A stretch of 64,000 bases of DNA from Thiobacillus sp. (GTDB lineage Bacteria > Pseudomonadota > Gammaproteobacteria > Burkholderiales > Thiobacillaceae), in contig JACKLQ010000001.1 in the NCBI GenBank assembly GCA_024235835.1, positions 1,178,001 through 1,242,000 of the forward strand, in the 5' to 3' direction. The notes under the pieces are model-generated. The model searched no databases and had not been told where the DNA came from. It was given only the letters and a program-made list of their open reading frames with translations. This document shows positions 41,921 to 50,170 of this stretch, piece after piece. Numbering within the stretch: the first letter of the stretch is position 1; the number at the start of each line of letters is the position of its first letter. Both the position numbers and the translations under genes were made by a program.

Positions 41921-42927
41921 AGCAACCGATCCCGACCCTGCTCTGTCTTGCCCTGTCCCTGGCCGCCTCCCCCGCCCTGGCCCATCACGGCGTGGCCTCC
42001 CTGGGCGCCGCCGGCCTGGAAGGTCCCGGCGCCCCGGTGGAGACCTCCAGTTCCGCAACCCTGCCGGCGGGCAAGTGGCTGGCCTACCTCAAGGTGGACC
42101 ACGCGGAATCCAAGAAGGGCATCCTTCCCCCGCCGGAGAATGACTACAACCAGTACTGGATGCTGGGCCTGGGTTACGGCTTCAAGCCCTGGCTGTCCGC
42201 CTACCTGTTCCAGCCCTACAACATCAAGCAGGACACCCCGGGCGGCTATGAGTCGAAGGGCTTCACGGACCTTTCCCTCATGGGTGTCGTCGGCTTCAAG
42301 TACGACGATGGCTTCATGCTGGTGCCCGCCAACGAGAGCCTGGACGACCTGATGGACTGGCACTTCACGGCCTACGGCGGCCTCTCCCTGCCCACGGGGA
42401 ACGCCAATCATCGCCTGTCCGACACCCGCATCGACCCGGGCATGGCCCTGGGCTTCGGCAAGTCCAGCTTCAGCTACGGCGTCACCGCCACCAGGCAGGT
42501 GTCCAACCACGCCACCCTCGTGTTCGAGGCCGGCCAGATCCGCTTCCAGAAATACCGCTACGACCCCGATCCGGTGGGGGGCAATCCCACCGGCATCACC
42601 GTCAGGTTCGGCACCGAGACCCGCCTCAACGGCGCCCTGTCCTACCGCCTGATGAAAAACCCGGATACCCGCTTCCGCCTGGACGGCAACGTGGAACTCA
42701 ACTTCCTGCGCCTGGGCCGGGACGTGGAGGACGGGGTGCCCGCCCCGGGCACCGGCGGCGACATCCTCTATGGGGTGCTGGGCGCACGCCTGTACAAGGA
42801 CAACATGAGCCTGGGCCTGGCGGTCAAGAAACCCGTCTGGACCGCCCTGAACGAGTCCGCCCTGCAGCAGGGTGCCGAGGGCAAGGAAAAATACCGCCTC
42901 ATCGCCACCTTCTCGGCCCTGTTCTGA
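41917..42927 (+). CDS. Outer-membrane beta-barrel transporter-like protein
   Basis: A 336-residue exported protein (signal peptide LCLALSLAASPALA followed by HHGVASL). The repeated amphipathic strands and terminal FSALF, ending in phenylalanine, are typical of outer-membrane beta barrels; it resembles the PF13557-type putative transporters found with nickel and cobalt genes. It may carry the metal across the outer membrane. Inference, since channel specificity cannot be read. Confidence 0.75.
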   Translation: MKQPIPTLLCLALSLAASPALAHHGVASLGAAGLEGPGAPVETSSSATLPAGKWLAYLKVDHAESKKGILPPPENDYNQYWMLGLGYGFKPWLSAYLFQPYNIKQDTPGGYESKGFTDLSLMGVVGFKYDDGFMLVPANESLDDLMDWHFTAYGGLSLPTGNANHRLSDTRIDPGMALGFGKSSFSYGVTATRQVSNHATLVFEAGQIRFQKYRYDPDPVGGNPTGITVRFGTETRLNGALSYRLMKNPDTRFRLDGNVELNFLRLGRDVEDGVPAPGTGGDILYGVLGARLYKDNMSLGLAVKKPVWTALNESALQQGAEGKEKYRLIATFSALF

Positions 42928-42937
42928 GCGCCACAGC

Positions 42938-43585
42938 ATGCACATCCCCGACGGCTTCCTCTCCCCCCAGACCTACCTGCCGGCCTATGCCGTCTGCGCC
43001 GGCCTGTGGTGGGTAGGCATGGGCCGACTGCGGGCCGCCCTGGACGAGGAGACCCTGCCCTACGTCGCCGTGCTCACCGCCCTCTCCTTCGTGCTCATGA
43101 TGGTGGCCATTCCCCTGCCCGGGGGTACCACGGCCCACGCGGCGGGCATCGCCCTGCTGGCGGTGAATTTCGGCGTGTGGATGGCCTTCCTGGCGGTGTC
43201 CCTGGTGCTGGCCATGCAGGCCCTGCTGTTCGGCGACGGCGGCATCACCGCCCTGTCCGTGAACGCGCTGGCCATGGGGCTGCTGGGCAGCCTGTCCGCC
43301 TGGCTTGCGTGGCGCATGATCAAGCCCGTGAACGAGGTGGCGGCCCTGGTCCTGGCCGGCTGGTTTTCCGTGGTGCTGCCCGCCCTGCTGGTGGCCCTGG
43401 TCCTGGGCATCCAGCCCGCCATCGCCCACGACGCCGGGGGCAGGCCCCTGTTCTTCCCCTTCGGCCTGGCCGTGACCCTGCCCGCCGTGCTCATCCCCCA
43501 TGCATTGATGGGGGTGGGGGAAGGTGTGCTCACCTGGCTGGGCTACCGCTACCTGACCCGGCTGCGGTCCAGGCACGCGACATGA
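42938..43585 (+). CDS. cbiM: ECF transporter substrate-binding subunit CbiM/NikM
   Basis: A 215-residue membrane protein beginning MHIPDGFLSP, the N-terminus in which Met1, His2 and the following residues bind Ni2+ or Co2+. Further segments VAIPLPGGTTAHAAGIALLA and ALLFGDGGITALSVNALAMG are diagnostic of the family. Nickel rather than cobalt is inferred from the upstream nikR. Confidence 0.93.
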   Translation: MHIPDGFLSPQTYLPAYAVCAGLWWVGMGRLRAALDEETLPYVAVLTALSFVLMMVAIPLPGGTTAHAAGIALLAVNFGVWMAFLAVSLVLAMQALLFGDGGITALSVNALAMGLLGSLSAWLAWRMIKPVNEVAALVLAGWFSVVLPALLVALVLGIQPAIAHDAGGRPLFFPFGLAVTLPAVLIPHALMGVGEGVLTWLGYRYLTRLRSRHAT

Positions 43586-44136
43586 ACCGCGCCCAAGGCC
43601 TGCTCCTGGCCTACCTGGCTACGGTGATCGCCGCCACCCTGGTGCATGATCCCGGCATCCTGGCGGCCGGCTTGGCCCTCACCCTGCTCCTGGCGGGGCG
43701 GCAGGCGACGGCCCTGCTGCTGCGGACCCTGCGCACGGTGCTGGCGTTCAACCTGGCGGTGAGCCTGGGCTACCTGATGCTGTCCGCGCTGCGCCACGAG
43801 CCGCCCTGGGACACCCTGCTGCTGCTCAACCTGCGGGTGCTGGCCATCTCCACCCTCACCTTCCTGTTCATCACCCGGGTGAACCTGTTCCAGGCCCTGG
43901 GCTTTTCCCGCACCCTCACCTACCTGCTGGGCCTGGCCTACAGCCAGGCCATGGCCTTCCGGCGGGTCCACGACGACTTCCGCCTGGCCCTGGTGAGCCG
44001 TTCGCCCCACCGGCCAGCCCTGAAGGACCGCTACCGGGCCAGCGCGGCTGCCGCCGCCTGGCTCCTGGACAAGGGCCTGGCCGGCGCCCGGGAGACCGCC
44101 CAGGCCCTGCGCACACGAGGATTCTTCAATGATTGA
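43582..44136 (+). CDS. ECF transporter transmembrane subunit CbiQ-like
   Basis: A 184-residue polytopic membrane protein in the position of the energy-coupling T component. The C-terminal half contains ALVSRSPHRPALKDRYRASA, which resembles the coupling helices that contact the ATPase. It is shorter and more divergent than standard CbiQ. ATGA overlap with cbiM and 8-base overlap with the ATPase gene. Confidence 0.8.
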   Translation: MNRAQGLLLAYLATVIAATLVHDPGILAAGLALTLLLAGRQATALLLRTLRTVLAFNLAVSLGYLMLSALRHEPPWDTLLLLNLRVLAISTLTFLFITRVNLFQALGFSRTLTYLLGLAYSQAMAFRRVHDDFRLALVSRSPHRPALKDRYRASAAAAAWLLDKGLAGARETAQALRTRGFFND

Positions 44137-44902
44137 GCTGCGTGGCATCGGCCACCGCTACAACGGCACCGCCGCCCTGGCGGCGGTGGACCTCGACCTG
44201 GCTGCGGGGGAGAAGGTGGTGCTGCTGGGCTCCAACGGCAGCGGCAAGTCCACCCTCTTGAAGATCCTCAACGGCCTGGTGCCCCCCACGGCGGGCACCT
44301 ACCGCTACAAAGGGGAGGAGATCACGCCCCGGCGCCTGAAAGACCGGGCATTGAACCGACGCTTCCGCGGCGAAGTGGCCTTGCTGTTCCAGAACCCGGA
44401 CGCCATGCTGTTCAACCCCACGGTGTTCGACGAGATCGCCTTTGGCCCCCGGCAACTGCACCTGCCGGATGTGGACGACCGGGTACGCCACTGGGCCGGC
44501 GCCGTGGGGGTGACGGCCCACCTGGACAAGCCGCCTTTCGCCCTCTCCGGCGGCGAGAAGCAGAAGGTCTGCCTGGCCGCCCTGCTGGCGGTTGAGCCCC
44601 AGGTACTGCTGCTGGACGAGCCCGCCTCCGCCCTGGACCCCCGCTCCACGGGCTGGCTGGTGGATTTCCTGGCCGGCCTGGAGAAGACGGTGGTCACCAC
44701 CACCCACAACCTGAGCCTGGCGCCGGAGCTGGGCCGGCGGGCCCTGGTACTGGGGGAGGACCACCGCCTGATCCACGATGGCCCCATCGAGCCCCTGCTG
44801 GGCGACCTGGACCTGCTCAAGGCCGCCAACCTGGTCCACGTGCACCGTCACCACCATGGCGAACTGGAGCACCGCCACTGGCACGTCCACGACTGGGAAT
44901 GA
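44129..44902 (+). CDS. ECF transporter ATP-binding subunit CbiO/NikO
   Basis: A 257-residue ABC ATPase with Walker A GSNGSGKST, signature LSGGEKQKVCLA, and Walker B VLLLDEPASALD. It powers the nickel/cobalt ECF transporter. The C-terminus is unusually histidine-rich (HVHRHHHGELEHRHWHVHD), suggesting a metal-binding tail that could sense or store cytoplasmic nickel. Confidence 0.93.
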   Translation: MIELRGIGHRYNGTAALAAVDLDLAAGEKVVLLGSNGSGKSTLLKILNGLVPPTAGTYRYKGEEITPRRLKDRALNRRFRGEVALLFQNPDAMLFNPTVFDEIAFGPRQLHLPDVDDRVRHWAGAVGVTAHLDKPPFALSGGEKQKVCLAALLAVEPQVLLLDEPASALDPRSTGWLVDFLAGLEKTVVTTTHNLSLAPELGRRALVLGEDHRLIHDGPIEPLLGDLDLLKAANLVHVHRHHHGELEHRHWHVHDWE

Positions 44903-44949
44903 AGCCGCGCCGGGTTCGAGCCCGGCCAGGCCTCCGCGCCAGCCCTGCC

Positions 44950-45804
44950 TCAATCCTTCAGTTCCACCCACACCGGCTGGTGGTCCGAGGCGGAGGTCTC
45001 CACGTTCACCCCATGGCCGACCAGTCGGGGCGCCAGGTCCTCGGTGAGGAAGACGAAGTCATAGCAACTGGGCCGGTCCACGAAATCCACCGGATGGATG
45101 CCCACCGTAGGCGCGTGGGGCTCGCCGGGATGGAGCACCTCCCAACAGTCCCGCCACGGCACCGTGCCGTCGTCGAACTCGGCGAGAAGCAGCAGCCTTT
45201 CCGGGGAGCCTTCGGGGAAGTTCATGTCACCACACAGCAGGGCCGAGGCGGGCCGGGGCAGCACCTCGAAGGGGCCACCGCCTTCCCCCTTGCCTTGGCG
45301 CGGCACCTGGGCGTGGGCACAGGCCTGGGCGTGGAGGCTGCGAATGCTGGCGACCTGGGCGGCGCGGATGGCGGGGGAGTAGTACTCCAGGTGGGTGGTC
45401 ATCACCCGTACGGGCCCCCAGGGAGCGGTCACCACCGCCTCCAGCAATACCCGCTGCATGCTGGGCACGGAGGGGTCCGCCGGCCAGGTTAACAGGTGGC
45501 GGAATACCTGACCCACGGGCAGGCGCGAGAACAGGGCGTTGCCGAACAGCTTGCGGCCGCCCTTGGCGTCGGGCAGGTCGGTGGCGGGGGCGTAGAGGGG
45601 CGTGTAGCCGGGCAGGCCCGCCGCCAATGCGGCCACCTGGTCTTCTCCCGCGCTCCCCGGCAGGCCGGGAAAATTGCAGGCCACCTCCTGCAGGCAGACC
45701 ACATCAAAGTCCCCCATGGCCCGGAGGGTGTCCGTGATGCGGGCCAGGTCCACCCTTCCGTCCAGGCCCCTGCCCCATTGGATGTTCCAGCTCAGCAGAC
45801 GCAT
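44950..45804 (-). CDS. Endonuclease/exonuclease/phosphatase family hydrolase
   Basis: A 284-residue EEP-superfamily protein. MRLLSWNIQWGRG, DVVCLQEVACNF, MTTHLEYYSP, LLCGDMNFPEGSPE and TSASDHQPVWVEL supply the metal-binding and catalytic Asn, Glu, His and Asp residues. No signal peptide. Substrate could be a nucleic acid, phosphoinositide-like lipid or another phosphodiester. Confidence 0.88.
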   Translation of the reverse strand: MRLLSWNIQWGRGLDGRVDLARITDTLRAMGDFDVVCLQEVACNFPGLPGSAGEDQVAALAAGLPGYTPLYAPATDLPDAKGGRKLFGNALFSRLPVGQVFRHLLTWPADPSVPSMQRVLLEAVVTAPWGPVRVMTTHLEYYSPAIRAAQVASIRSLHAQACAHAQVPRQGKGEGGGPFEVLPRPASALLCGDMNFPEGSPERLLLLAEFDDGTVPWRDCWEVLHPGEPHAPTVGIHPVDFVDRPSCYDFVFLTEDLAPRLVGHGVNVETSASDHQPVWVELKD

Positions 45805-45884
45805 ATGCCCCCCTTTCTTGGTCGCTCTTCAATTCATCATAGCGGCCTGGCCTAAAATCCACTTTTCGACACTTTGCACTATCC

Positions 45885-46760
45885 ATGAACCTGCACCGGG
45901 ACTGCGTCATCCCCTTCCTCTTCGAACACCTGGACATCCGCGGCGCCTGGGTGAGCCTGGACCAGACCTGGGCCGGCCTCACCCGGGATCGGCATTACCC
46001 GGCCCCCGTGGCCCGCCTGCTCGGGGAGATGAGCGCCGTCAGCGCCCTCATCGCCGCCAACCTGAAGCAGCCGGGGCGCATGACCTTCCAGCTCAAGGGC
46101 GCCCCGGCCCAATCCAACGCCGTCGACCTCTTGGTGCTGGACTGCGACGAGCAGCTCCGCATGCGGGGCATGGCCCGCTGGAAGGAGGGCGAACTGCCGT
46201 GGGACACGCCCGCCCTCCTGGGCCACGGCCAACTCCTGCTGACCCTGGACGCGGCGGGCATGCGCCAGCCCTACCAGAGCCTGGTGCCCCTGGAGGGTCC
46301 CAGCATCGCCACCATCTTCGAGCACTACCTGAGCCTGTCGGAACAGCAACCCACCCGCCTGGCCCTGGCCAGCGACGAGATGCGGGCCGCGGGCCTCTTC
46401 CTGCAACGCCTGCCCACCGCGGAAGAGAAAGACCCGGATGGCTGGAACCGCGTCCAGCACCTGCTGGAAACCGTGCAGCCGGATGAACTGCTGGGCCTGG
46501 ACGGCCACGACTTCTTGCGCCGCCTGTTCCCCGAGGAAGACATCCGCGTCTTCGACCCCCGCCCTGTGCGCCACCACTGCCCCGAGGACTGGGAAAAGAT
46601 CCACACCATGCTACGGGCCCTGGGCAGGGCGGAATGCGACGCCATCCTGAGGGACCATGGCGAGATCCACGTGCGGGACGACATCTGCAACCGGGACTAC
46701 CGGCTTGACGCCGAGGCCGTGTCCGCCGTCTTCGAGGCCCCCATCCACACCCTGCACTGA
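45885..46760 (+). CDS. hslO: Hsp33 redox chaperone with altered zinc ligands
   Basis: A 291-residue Hsp33 (HslO) with the substrate-binding N-terminal domain (AVSALIAANLKQPGRMTFQL ... LTLDAAGMRQPYQSLVPL). In the redox-switch domain the usual CxC and CxxC zinc ligands are replaced: PVRHHCPEDW has histidine in place of the first cysteine, and VRDDICNRDY has aspartate in place of the third. Two of four cysteines remain. The oxidative unfolding switch of E. coli Hsp33 depends on all four, so activation here would have to differ. Confidence 0.9.
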   Translation: MNLHRDCVIPFLFEHLDIRGAWVSLDQTWAGLTRDRHYPAPVARLLGEMSAVSALIAANLKQPGRMTFQLKGAPAQSNAVDLLVLDCDEQLRMRGMARWKEGELPWDTPALLGHGQLLLTLDAAGMRQPYQSLVPLEGPSIATIFEHYLSLSEQQPTRLALASDEMRAAGLFLQRLPTAEEKDPDGWNRVQHLLETVQPDELLGLDGHDFLRRLFPEEDIRVFDPRPVRHHCPEDWEKIHTMLRALGRAECDAILRDHGEIHVRDDICNRDYRLDAEAVSAVFEAPIHTLH

Positions 46761-46761
46761 C

Positions 46762-47244
46762 ATGTTGAAAAAATTTTTCTACTCCGCGCTGATGCTCGTT
46801 CCTGCCTTGCCGGCCTGGAGCGCCGACCTGAGCCTCAACCTGTACGGACTCTCCCATCACTGGGAACGGGACCGGGCCCAGGCGCTGAACGTGGACAATG
46901 AATTCAACCCGGGCCTGGGGCTGCGCTACGCCTTGGCCCCGGCAAAAATATGCAAAACCCCATTCACGGAGGCTGCCTTCTACAGGGACTCGGGCCGCAA
47001 CACGGCTGTCTACGCCGCCCTGGGCTGCCTAGGGTTGGAACTGGCCCGGGGCCTGCGCCTTGGCGGGGCCCTTACCGCCTTCCAGAGCGACAGCTACAAC
47101 AGCGGCGATCCCTTTGTCGCCCCGTTGCCACTGCTCTCCTGGGAACGGGATACCGTCACCCTGAACCTCATCCATTTTCCCAAGGTCAAGGGCTTCAACG
47201 ACATCAACACCACCGGGTTGTATGTCAGCCTGGGCCTGAACTGA
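46762..47244 (+). CDS. PagP-like outer-membrane protein
   Basis: A 160-residue exported protein (signal ending LPAWSADLS). It resembles small beta-barrel proteins related to lipid A palmitoyltransferase PagP (SLNLYGLSHHWERDRAQA, GGALTAFQSDSYNSGDPF, TLNLIHFPKVKGFNDI). No acyltransferase activity can be claimed. Follows hslO by one base. Confidence 0.7.
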   Translation: MLKKFFYSALMLVPALPAWSADLSLNLYGLSHHWERDRAQALNVDNEFNPGLGLRYALAPAKICKTPFTEAAFYRDSGRNTAVYAALGCLGLELARGLRLGGALTAFQSDSYNSGDPFVAPLPLLSWERDTVTLNLIHFPKVKGFNDINTTGLYVSLGLN

Positions 47245-47251
47245 AAGCATC

Positions 47252-49183
47252 TTGGCCACGTCCATCCGCCCCGCCGACCTGGCCTTCGACCTGGGAGGAA
47301 CCCCTGTCTCCCCAGCCTACGGCGACATCTACCACGCCACCCAGGGTGGTCCGGGCCAGGCACGGCACGTGTTCCTGGCAGGAAACGGCCTGCCCGGCCG
47401 CTGGGCGGGGCGGGAACGCTTCGTCATCCTGGAGAACGGCTTCGGCACAGGCCTGAACTTCCTCGCCACCTGGGCAGCCTGGCTGGCGGACGCCCGACGC
47501 CCAGATGCCCTGCATTACCTGGCGCTGGAAAAGCACCCCTTCCGCCAGGAGGACCTGGCCCGGCTACACGCCGCCTGGCCTGAATTCGCCCCGCTGGCAG
47601 CCCGCCTGGGGCAGCGATGGCCCGTGCTCACCCCCGGCTTCCACCGCCTGGAGTTCCCCCAGACCGACGGCGGCCGGGTGGTGCTGACCCTCATGCTGGG
47701 GGAGGCGGAGGATTGCCTGAAGCAGCTGCGGGGCCGGGTGGATGCCTTCTACCTGGACGGTTTCGACCCGAAGAAGAACCCCGCCATGTGGTCCCCCAGC
47801 CTGTTCCAGCGCCTGGTCCGTCTGGCGGCGCCGGGGGCCACCCTGGCCACCTGGTGCGTGGCCCGGGCTGTGCGGGACGCCCTGGTTGGCGCGGGCTTCG
47901 CCACGGAAAAGGGCCCGGGCTACGCCGGCAAGCGGGACATGCTCACGGGACGCCTGGCCGCCGCCAGGCACCAGGTCCCACCTGCCGCCCCCGCTCCTGA
48001 GAGGCATGCACTCATCCTGGGAGGCGGCATCGCCGGCTGCGCCCTGGCCCAGCGCCTGGCGGTCCGGGGCTGGCGCGTGGACCTCATCGAACGCCACGGG
48101 CACCTGGCCGGGGAGGGTTCCGGCAATCTGGCGGGCATCGTGCGCCCCCTGCTGTCCCGGGACGACAACATCGCCTCCCGCCTCAACCGGGCCTGTTTCC
48201 TCCATGCCCGCCGGGCCTGGGCCGATCTGGAGGCTGCGGGCTTTCCCTCCCGCCGGGACCTGGACGGAGTCCTGCAGATTGCCCGGGATGCCGCCCATGA
48301 GGACCAGCAGCGAACCCTGGCGACGGCAGGTGCCTATCCCGTGGATTACGTGCGTTTCCTGGACCGGGACTCGGCCAGCGCCCTGGTGGGCTGGCCCACG
48401 GCATTTGGCGGATGGTGGTTCCCCCAGGGGGGCTGGGCCTCGCCGCCCACCCTCTGCCAGGCCTTGGCGGACGCCGCAGGCGGCAACCTGAACCTGCACA
48501 TGGGCCGCACGGTGGCGGGCCTGGAGCCTGCGGACGGGGCCTGGCACGCACTGGACGAGGCGGGCGACATCCTGGTCCAGGCCCCCGTGGCCATCCTGGC
48601 AAGCGGCGCCATGGCCCGGGCCCTGGAAGTGGCCGGGGACCTGCCCATCACCCCGGTGCGGGGCCAGGTGAGCCATGTGGCCGCCGGAAGCCTGCCCCCA
48701 TTCCGCCATGCCCTCTGCTGCGAGGGCTACCTCACCCCGGCGGTGGACGGCATCCATTGCCTGGGGGCGTCCTATGCCTACGACCCGGGCACGGAATTGC
48801 GGCAGGATGAGCACGCCGGCAACCTGCTGCGCCTGGGTCGCATCCTGCCCGGCGCGGAACAGGCCCTGGCAACCGGGGACCTGAACGGCCGCGTGGGCTT
48901 CCGCGCAGCCACCCCGGACCGCCTGCCCCTGGCGGGGGCCCTGCCGGCCAAGGGCGCGCCCCTGGCCCCGGACATCCGCCTGGATGACATGCCCCGGTTG
49001 CCAGGCCTCCATGGCCTGCTGGGCCTGGGCTCCCGGGGCCTGGTGTGGGCCACCCTGGCCGCCGAGGCCCTGGCCAGCCAGCTCCACGGCGACCCCCTGC
49101 CCCTGGAAGGGGACCTCCTGGACGCCATGGATCCGGCCCGCTTCCTGCTGCGCCAGCATCGGCGTGGCCGAAACAAGACCTGA
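47252..49183 (+). CDS. mnmC: Bifunctional tRNA modification enzyme MnmC
   Basis: A 643-residue protein joining an N-terminal SAM-dependent methyltransferase (ENGFGTGLNFLATW; DGFDPKKNPAMW) and a C-terminal FAD-dependent oxidoreductase (ALILGGGIAGCALAQRLA at ~251). It completes the mnm5s2U modification at wobble position 34 of tRNAs. The start is a TTG at 47252, chosen because SIRPADLAFDLGGTPVSPAY then aligns with the known N-terminus. Confidence 0.93.
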   Translation: MATSIRPADLAFDLGGTPVSPAYGDIYHATQGGPGQARHVFLAGNGLPGRWAGRERFVILENGFGTGLNFLATWAAWLADARRPDALHYLALEKHPFRQEDLARLHAAWPEFAPLAARLGQRWPVLTPGFHRLEFPQTDGGRVVLTLMLGEAEDCLKQLRGRVDAFYLDGFDPKKNPAMWSPSLFQRLVRLAAPGATLATWCVARAVRDALVGAGFATEKGPGYAGKRDMLTGRLAAARHQVPPAAPAPERHALILGGGIAGCALAQRLAVRGWRVDLIERHGHLAGEGSGNLAGIVRPLLSRDDNIASRLNRACFLHARRAWADLEAAGFPSRRDLDGVLQIARDAAHEDQQRTLATAGAYPVDYVRFLDRDSASALVGWPTAFGGWWFPQGGWASPPTLCQALADAAGGNLNLHMGRTVAGLEPADGAWHALDEAGDILVQAPVAILASGAMARALEVAGDLPITPVRGQVSHVAAGSLPPFRHALCCEGYLTPAVDGIHCLGASYAYDPGTELRQDEHAGNLLRLGRILPGAEQALATGDLNGRVGFRAATPDRLPLAGALPAKGAPLAPDIRLDDMPRLPGLHGLLGLGSRGLVWATLAAEALASQLHGDPLPLEGDLLDAMDPARFLLRQHRRGRNKT

Positions 49184-49253
49184 AATGACCGGATATCGTG
49201 TCGGATACTATTAACCTGTCTAAAATTCAACAGTCACCAGAATCACCACAATC

Positions 49254-49871
49254 ATGAGCACTACGCTACAAGACCCGGATCAGCCCTATTTCAGCACCAC
49301 CCAGGCAGCCAAGCTGCTGGGCGTCTCCCTGGGCACGGTGCAGCAGATGGTGGAAGACGGCCTGCTGCAGGCCTGGAAGACGGCGGGCGGCCACCGCCGC
49401 ATCCTGCGGGAGTCGGTGGAGGCCCACCTGGCTCGCCGGGGCGTGGCCGTGGGCAGCGGTTCAGGCAGTGGCGAGGTACGGGTCCTCATCGCCGAGGACG
49501 AACCCATCTTCCAGGAACTGTATGAAGTCACCATGACCAATTGGGGCCTGCCCCTGCGCATCGACATCGTGGAAAACGGCTTCGACGGCCTGATGGCCGT
49601 AGGCCGCCAGGCGCCGGACGTGCTCATCGTGGACCTCCTGATGCCCGGCATGGACGGCTTCGAGATGATCCGCGCCCTGCGCGCCAATGCGGCCCTGACC
49701 GGCATGGACATCATCGTCGTCAGTGCCATGGAAGAAGATGACATCCAGGCCCGCGGCGGCCTGCCGGCCGATGTGGTGCGCTACGCCAAGCCCATCCCCT
49801 TCCCCGAGCTGCGGGGTTACTTCCAGGCCAAGGTGGCGGCCAAACTCAAGGCCCAGCGCGCCCGGGGCTGA
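49254..49871 (+). CDS. Excisionase-type HTH plus receiver domain protein
   Basis: A 205-residue protein with an N-terminal helix-turn-helix of the excisionase/MerR type (TTQAAKLLGVSLGTVQQMVE; TAGGHRRILRESVEAHL) and a C-terminal receiver domain (VRVLIAEDEP; LIVDLLMPGMDGFEM) whose aspartate would be phosphorylated. This reverses the usual order of response regulators. No kinase gene is adjacent. Confidence 0.85.
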   Translation: MSTTLQDPDQPYFSTTQAAKLLGVSLGTVQQMVEDGLLQAWKTAGGHRRILRESVEAHLARRGVAVGSGSGSGEVRVLIAEDEPIFQELYEVTMTNWGLPLRIDIVENGFDGLMAVGRQAPDVLIVDLLMPGMDGFEMIRALRANAALTGMDIIVVSAMEEDDIQARGGLPADVVRYAKPIPFPELRGYFQAKVAAKLKAQRARG

Positions 49872-50170
49872 ATGGGCCCCCGGGGCTCAATCCCGGATGT
49901 TGAAGGCCCGCGCGGCTGGCGATGGCGTGGCCGATGAAGTGCGGCGTGGTCCACAGCACCGCCTACCTGTCGCGCAACGGCATACATAGCAGGGCTGAGG
50001 TGCTGGCAAAGAACTGACTCCGCGCTGATGCTTTGTGGACACAAGAAAAATTGGTCAAGCTAAGGTGGCTATTGATGACCTCCGCTCTGGTCAAGCATCT
50101 GAATCCCCCCGAGGGAGCCACATTGTGCTTTTGTGATGGCTCAACGAATGCTTGAGAGGATAACTGGCTG
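49872..50170. other. Intergenic stretch without an identifiable gene
   Basis: About 300 bases between the HTH-receiver gene and the 3' end of the sigma-54 activator gene. No open frame with a ribosome binding site or a recognisable protein or RNA was seen. The right part is AT-richer than the flanking genes. Confidence 0.6.

Noticed and set aside
49905..49990. A possible fragment of a coding sequence after the HTH-receiver gene
   Set aside because: The short translated pieces match nothing I recognise and there is no start signal.
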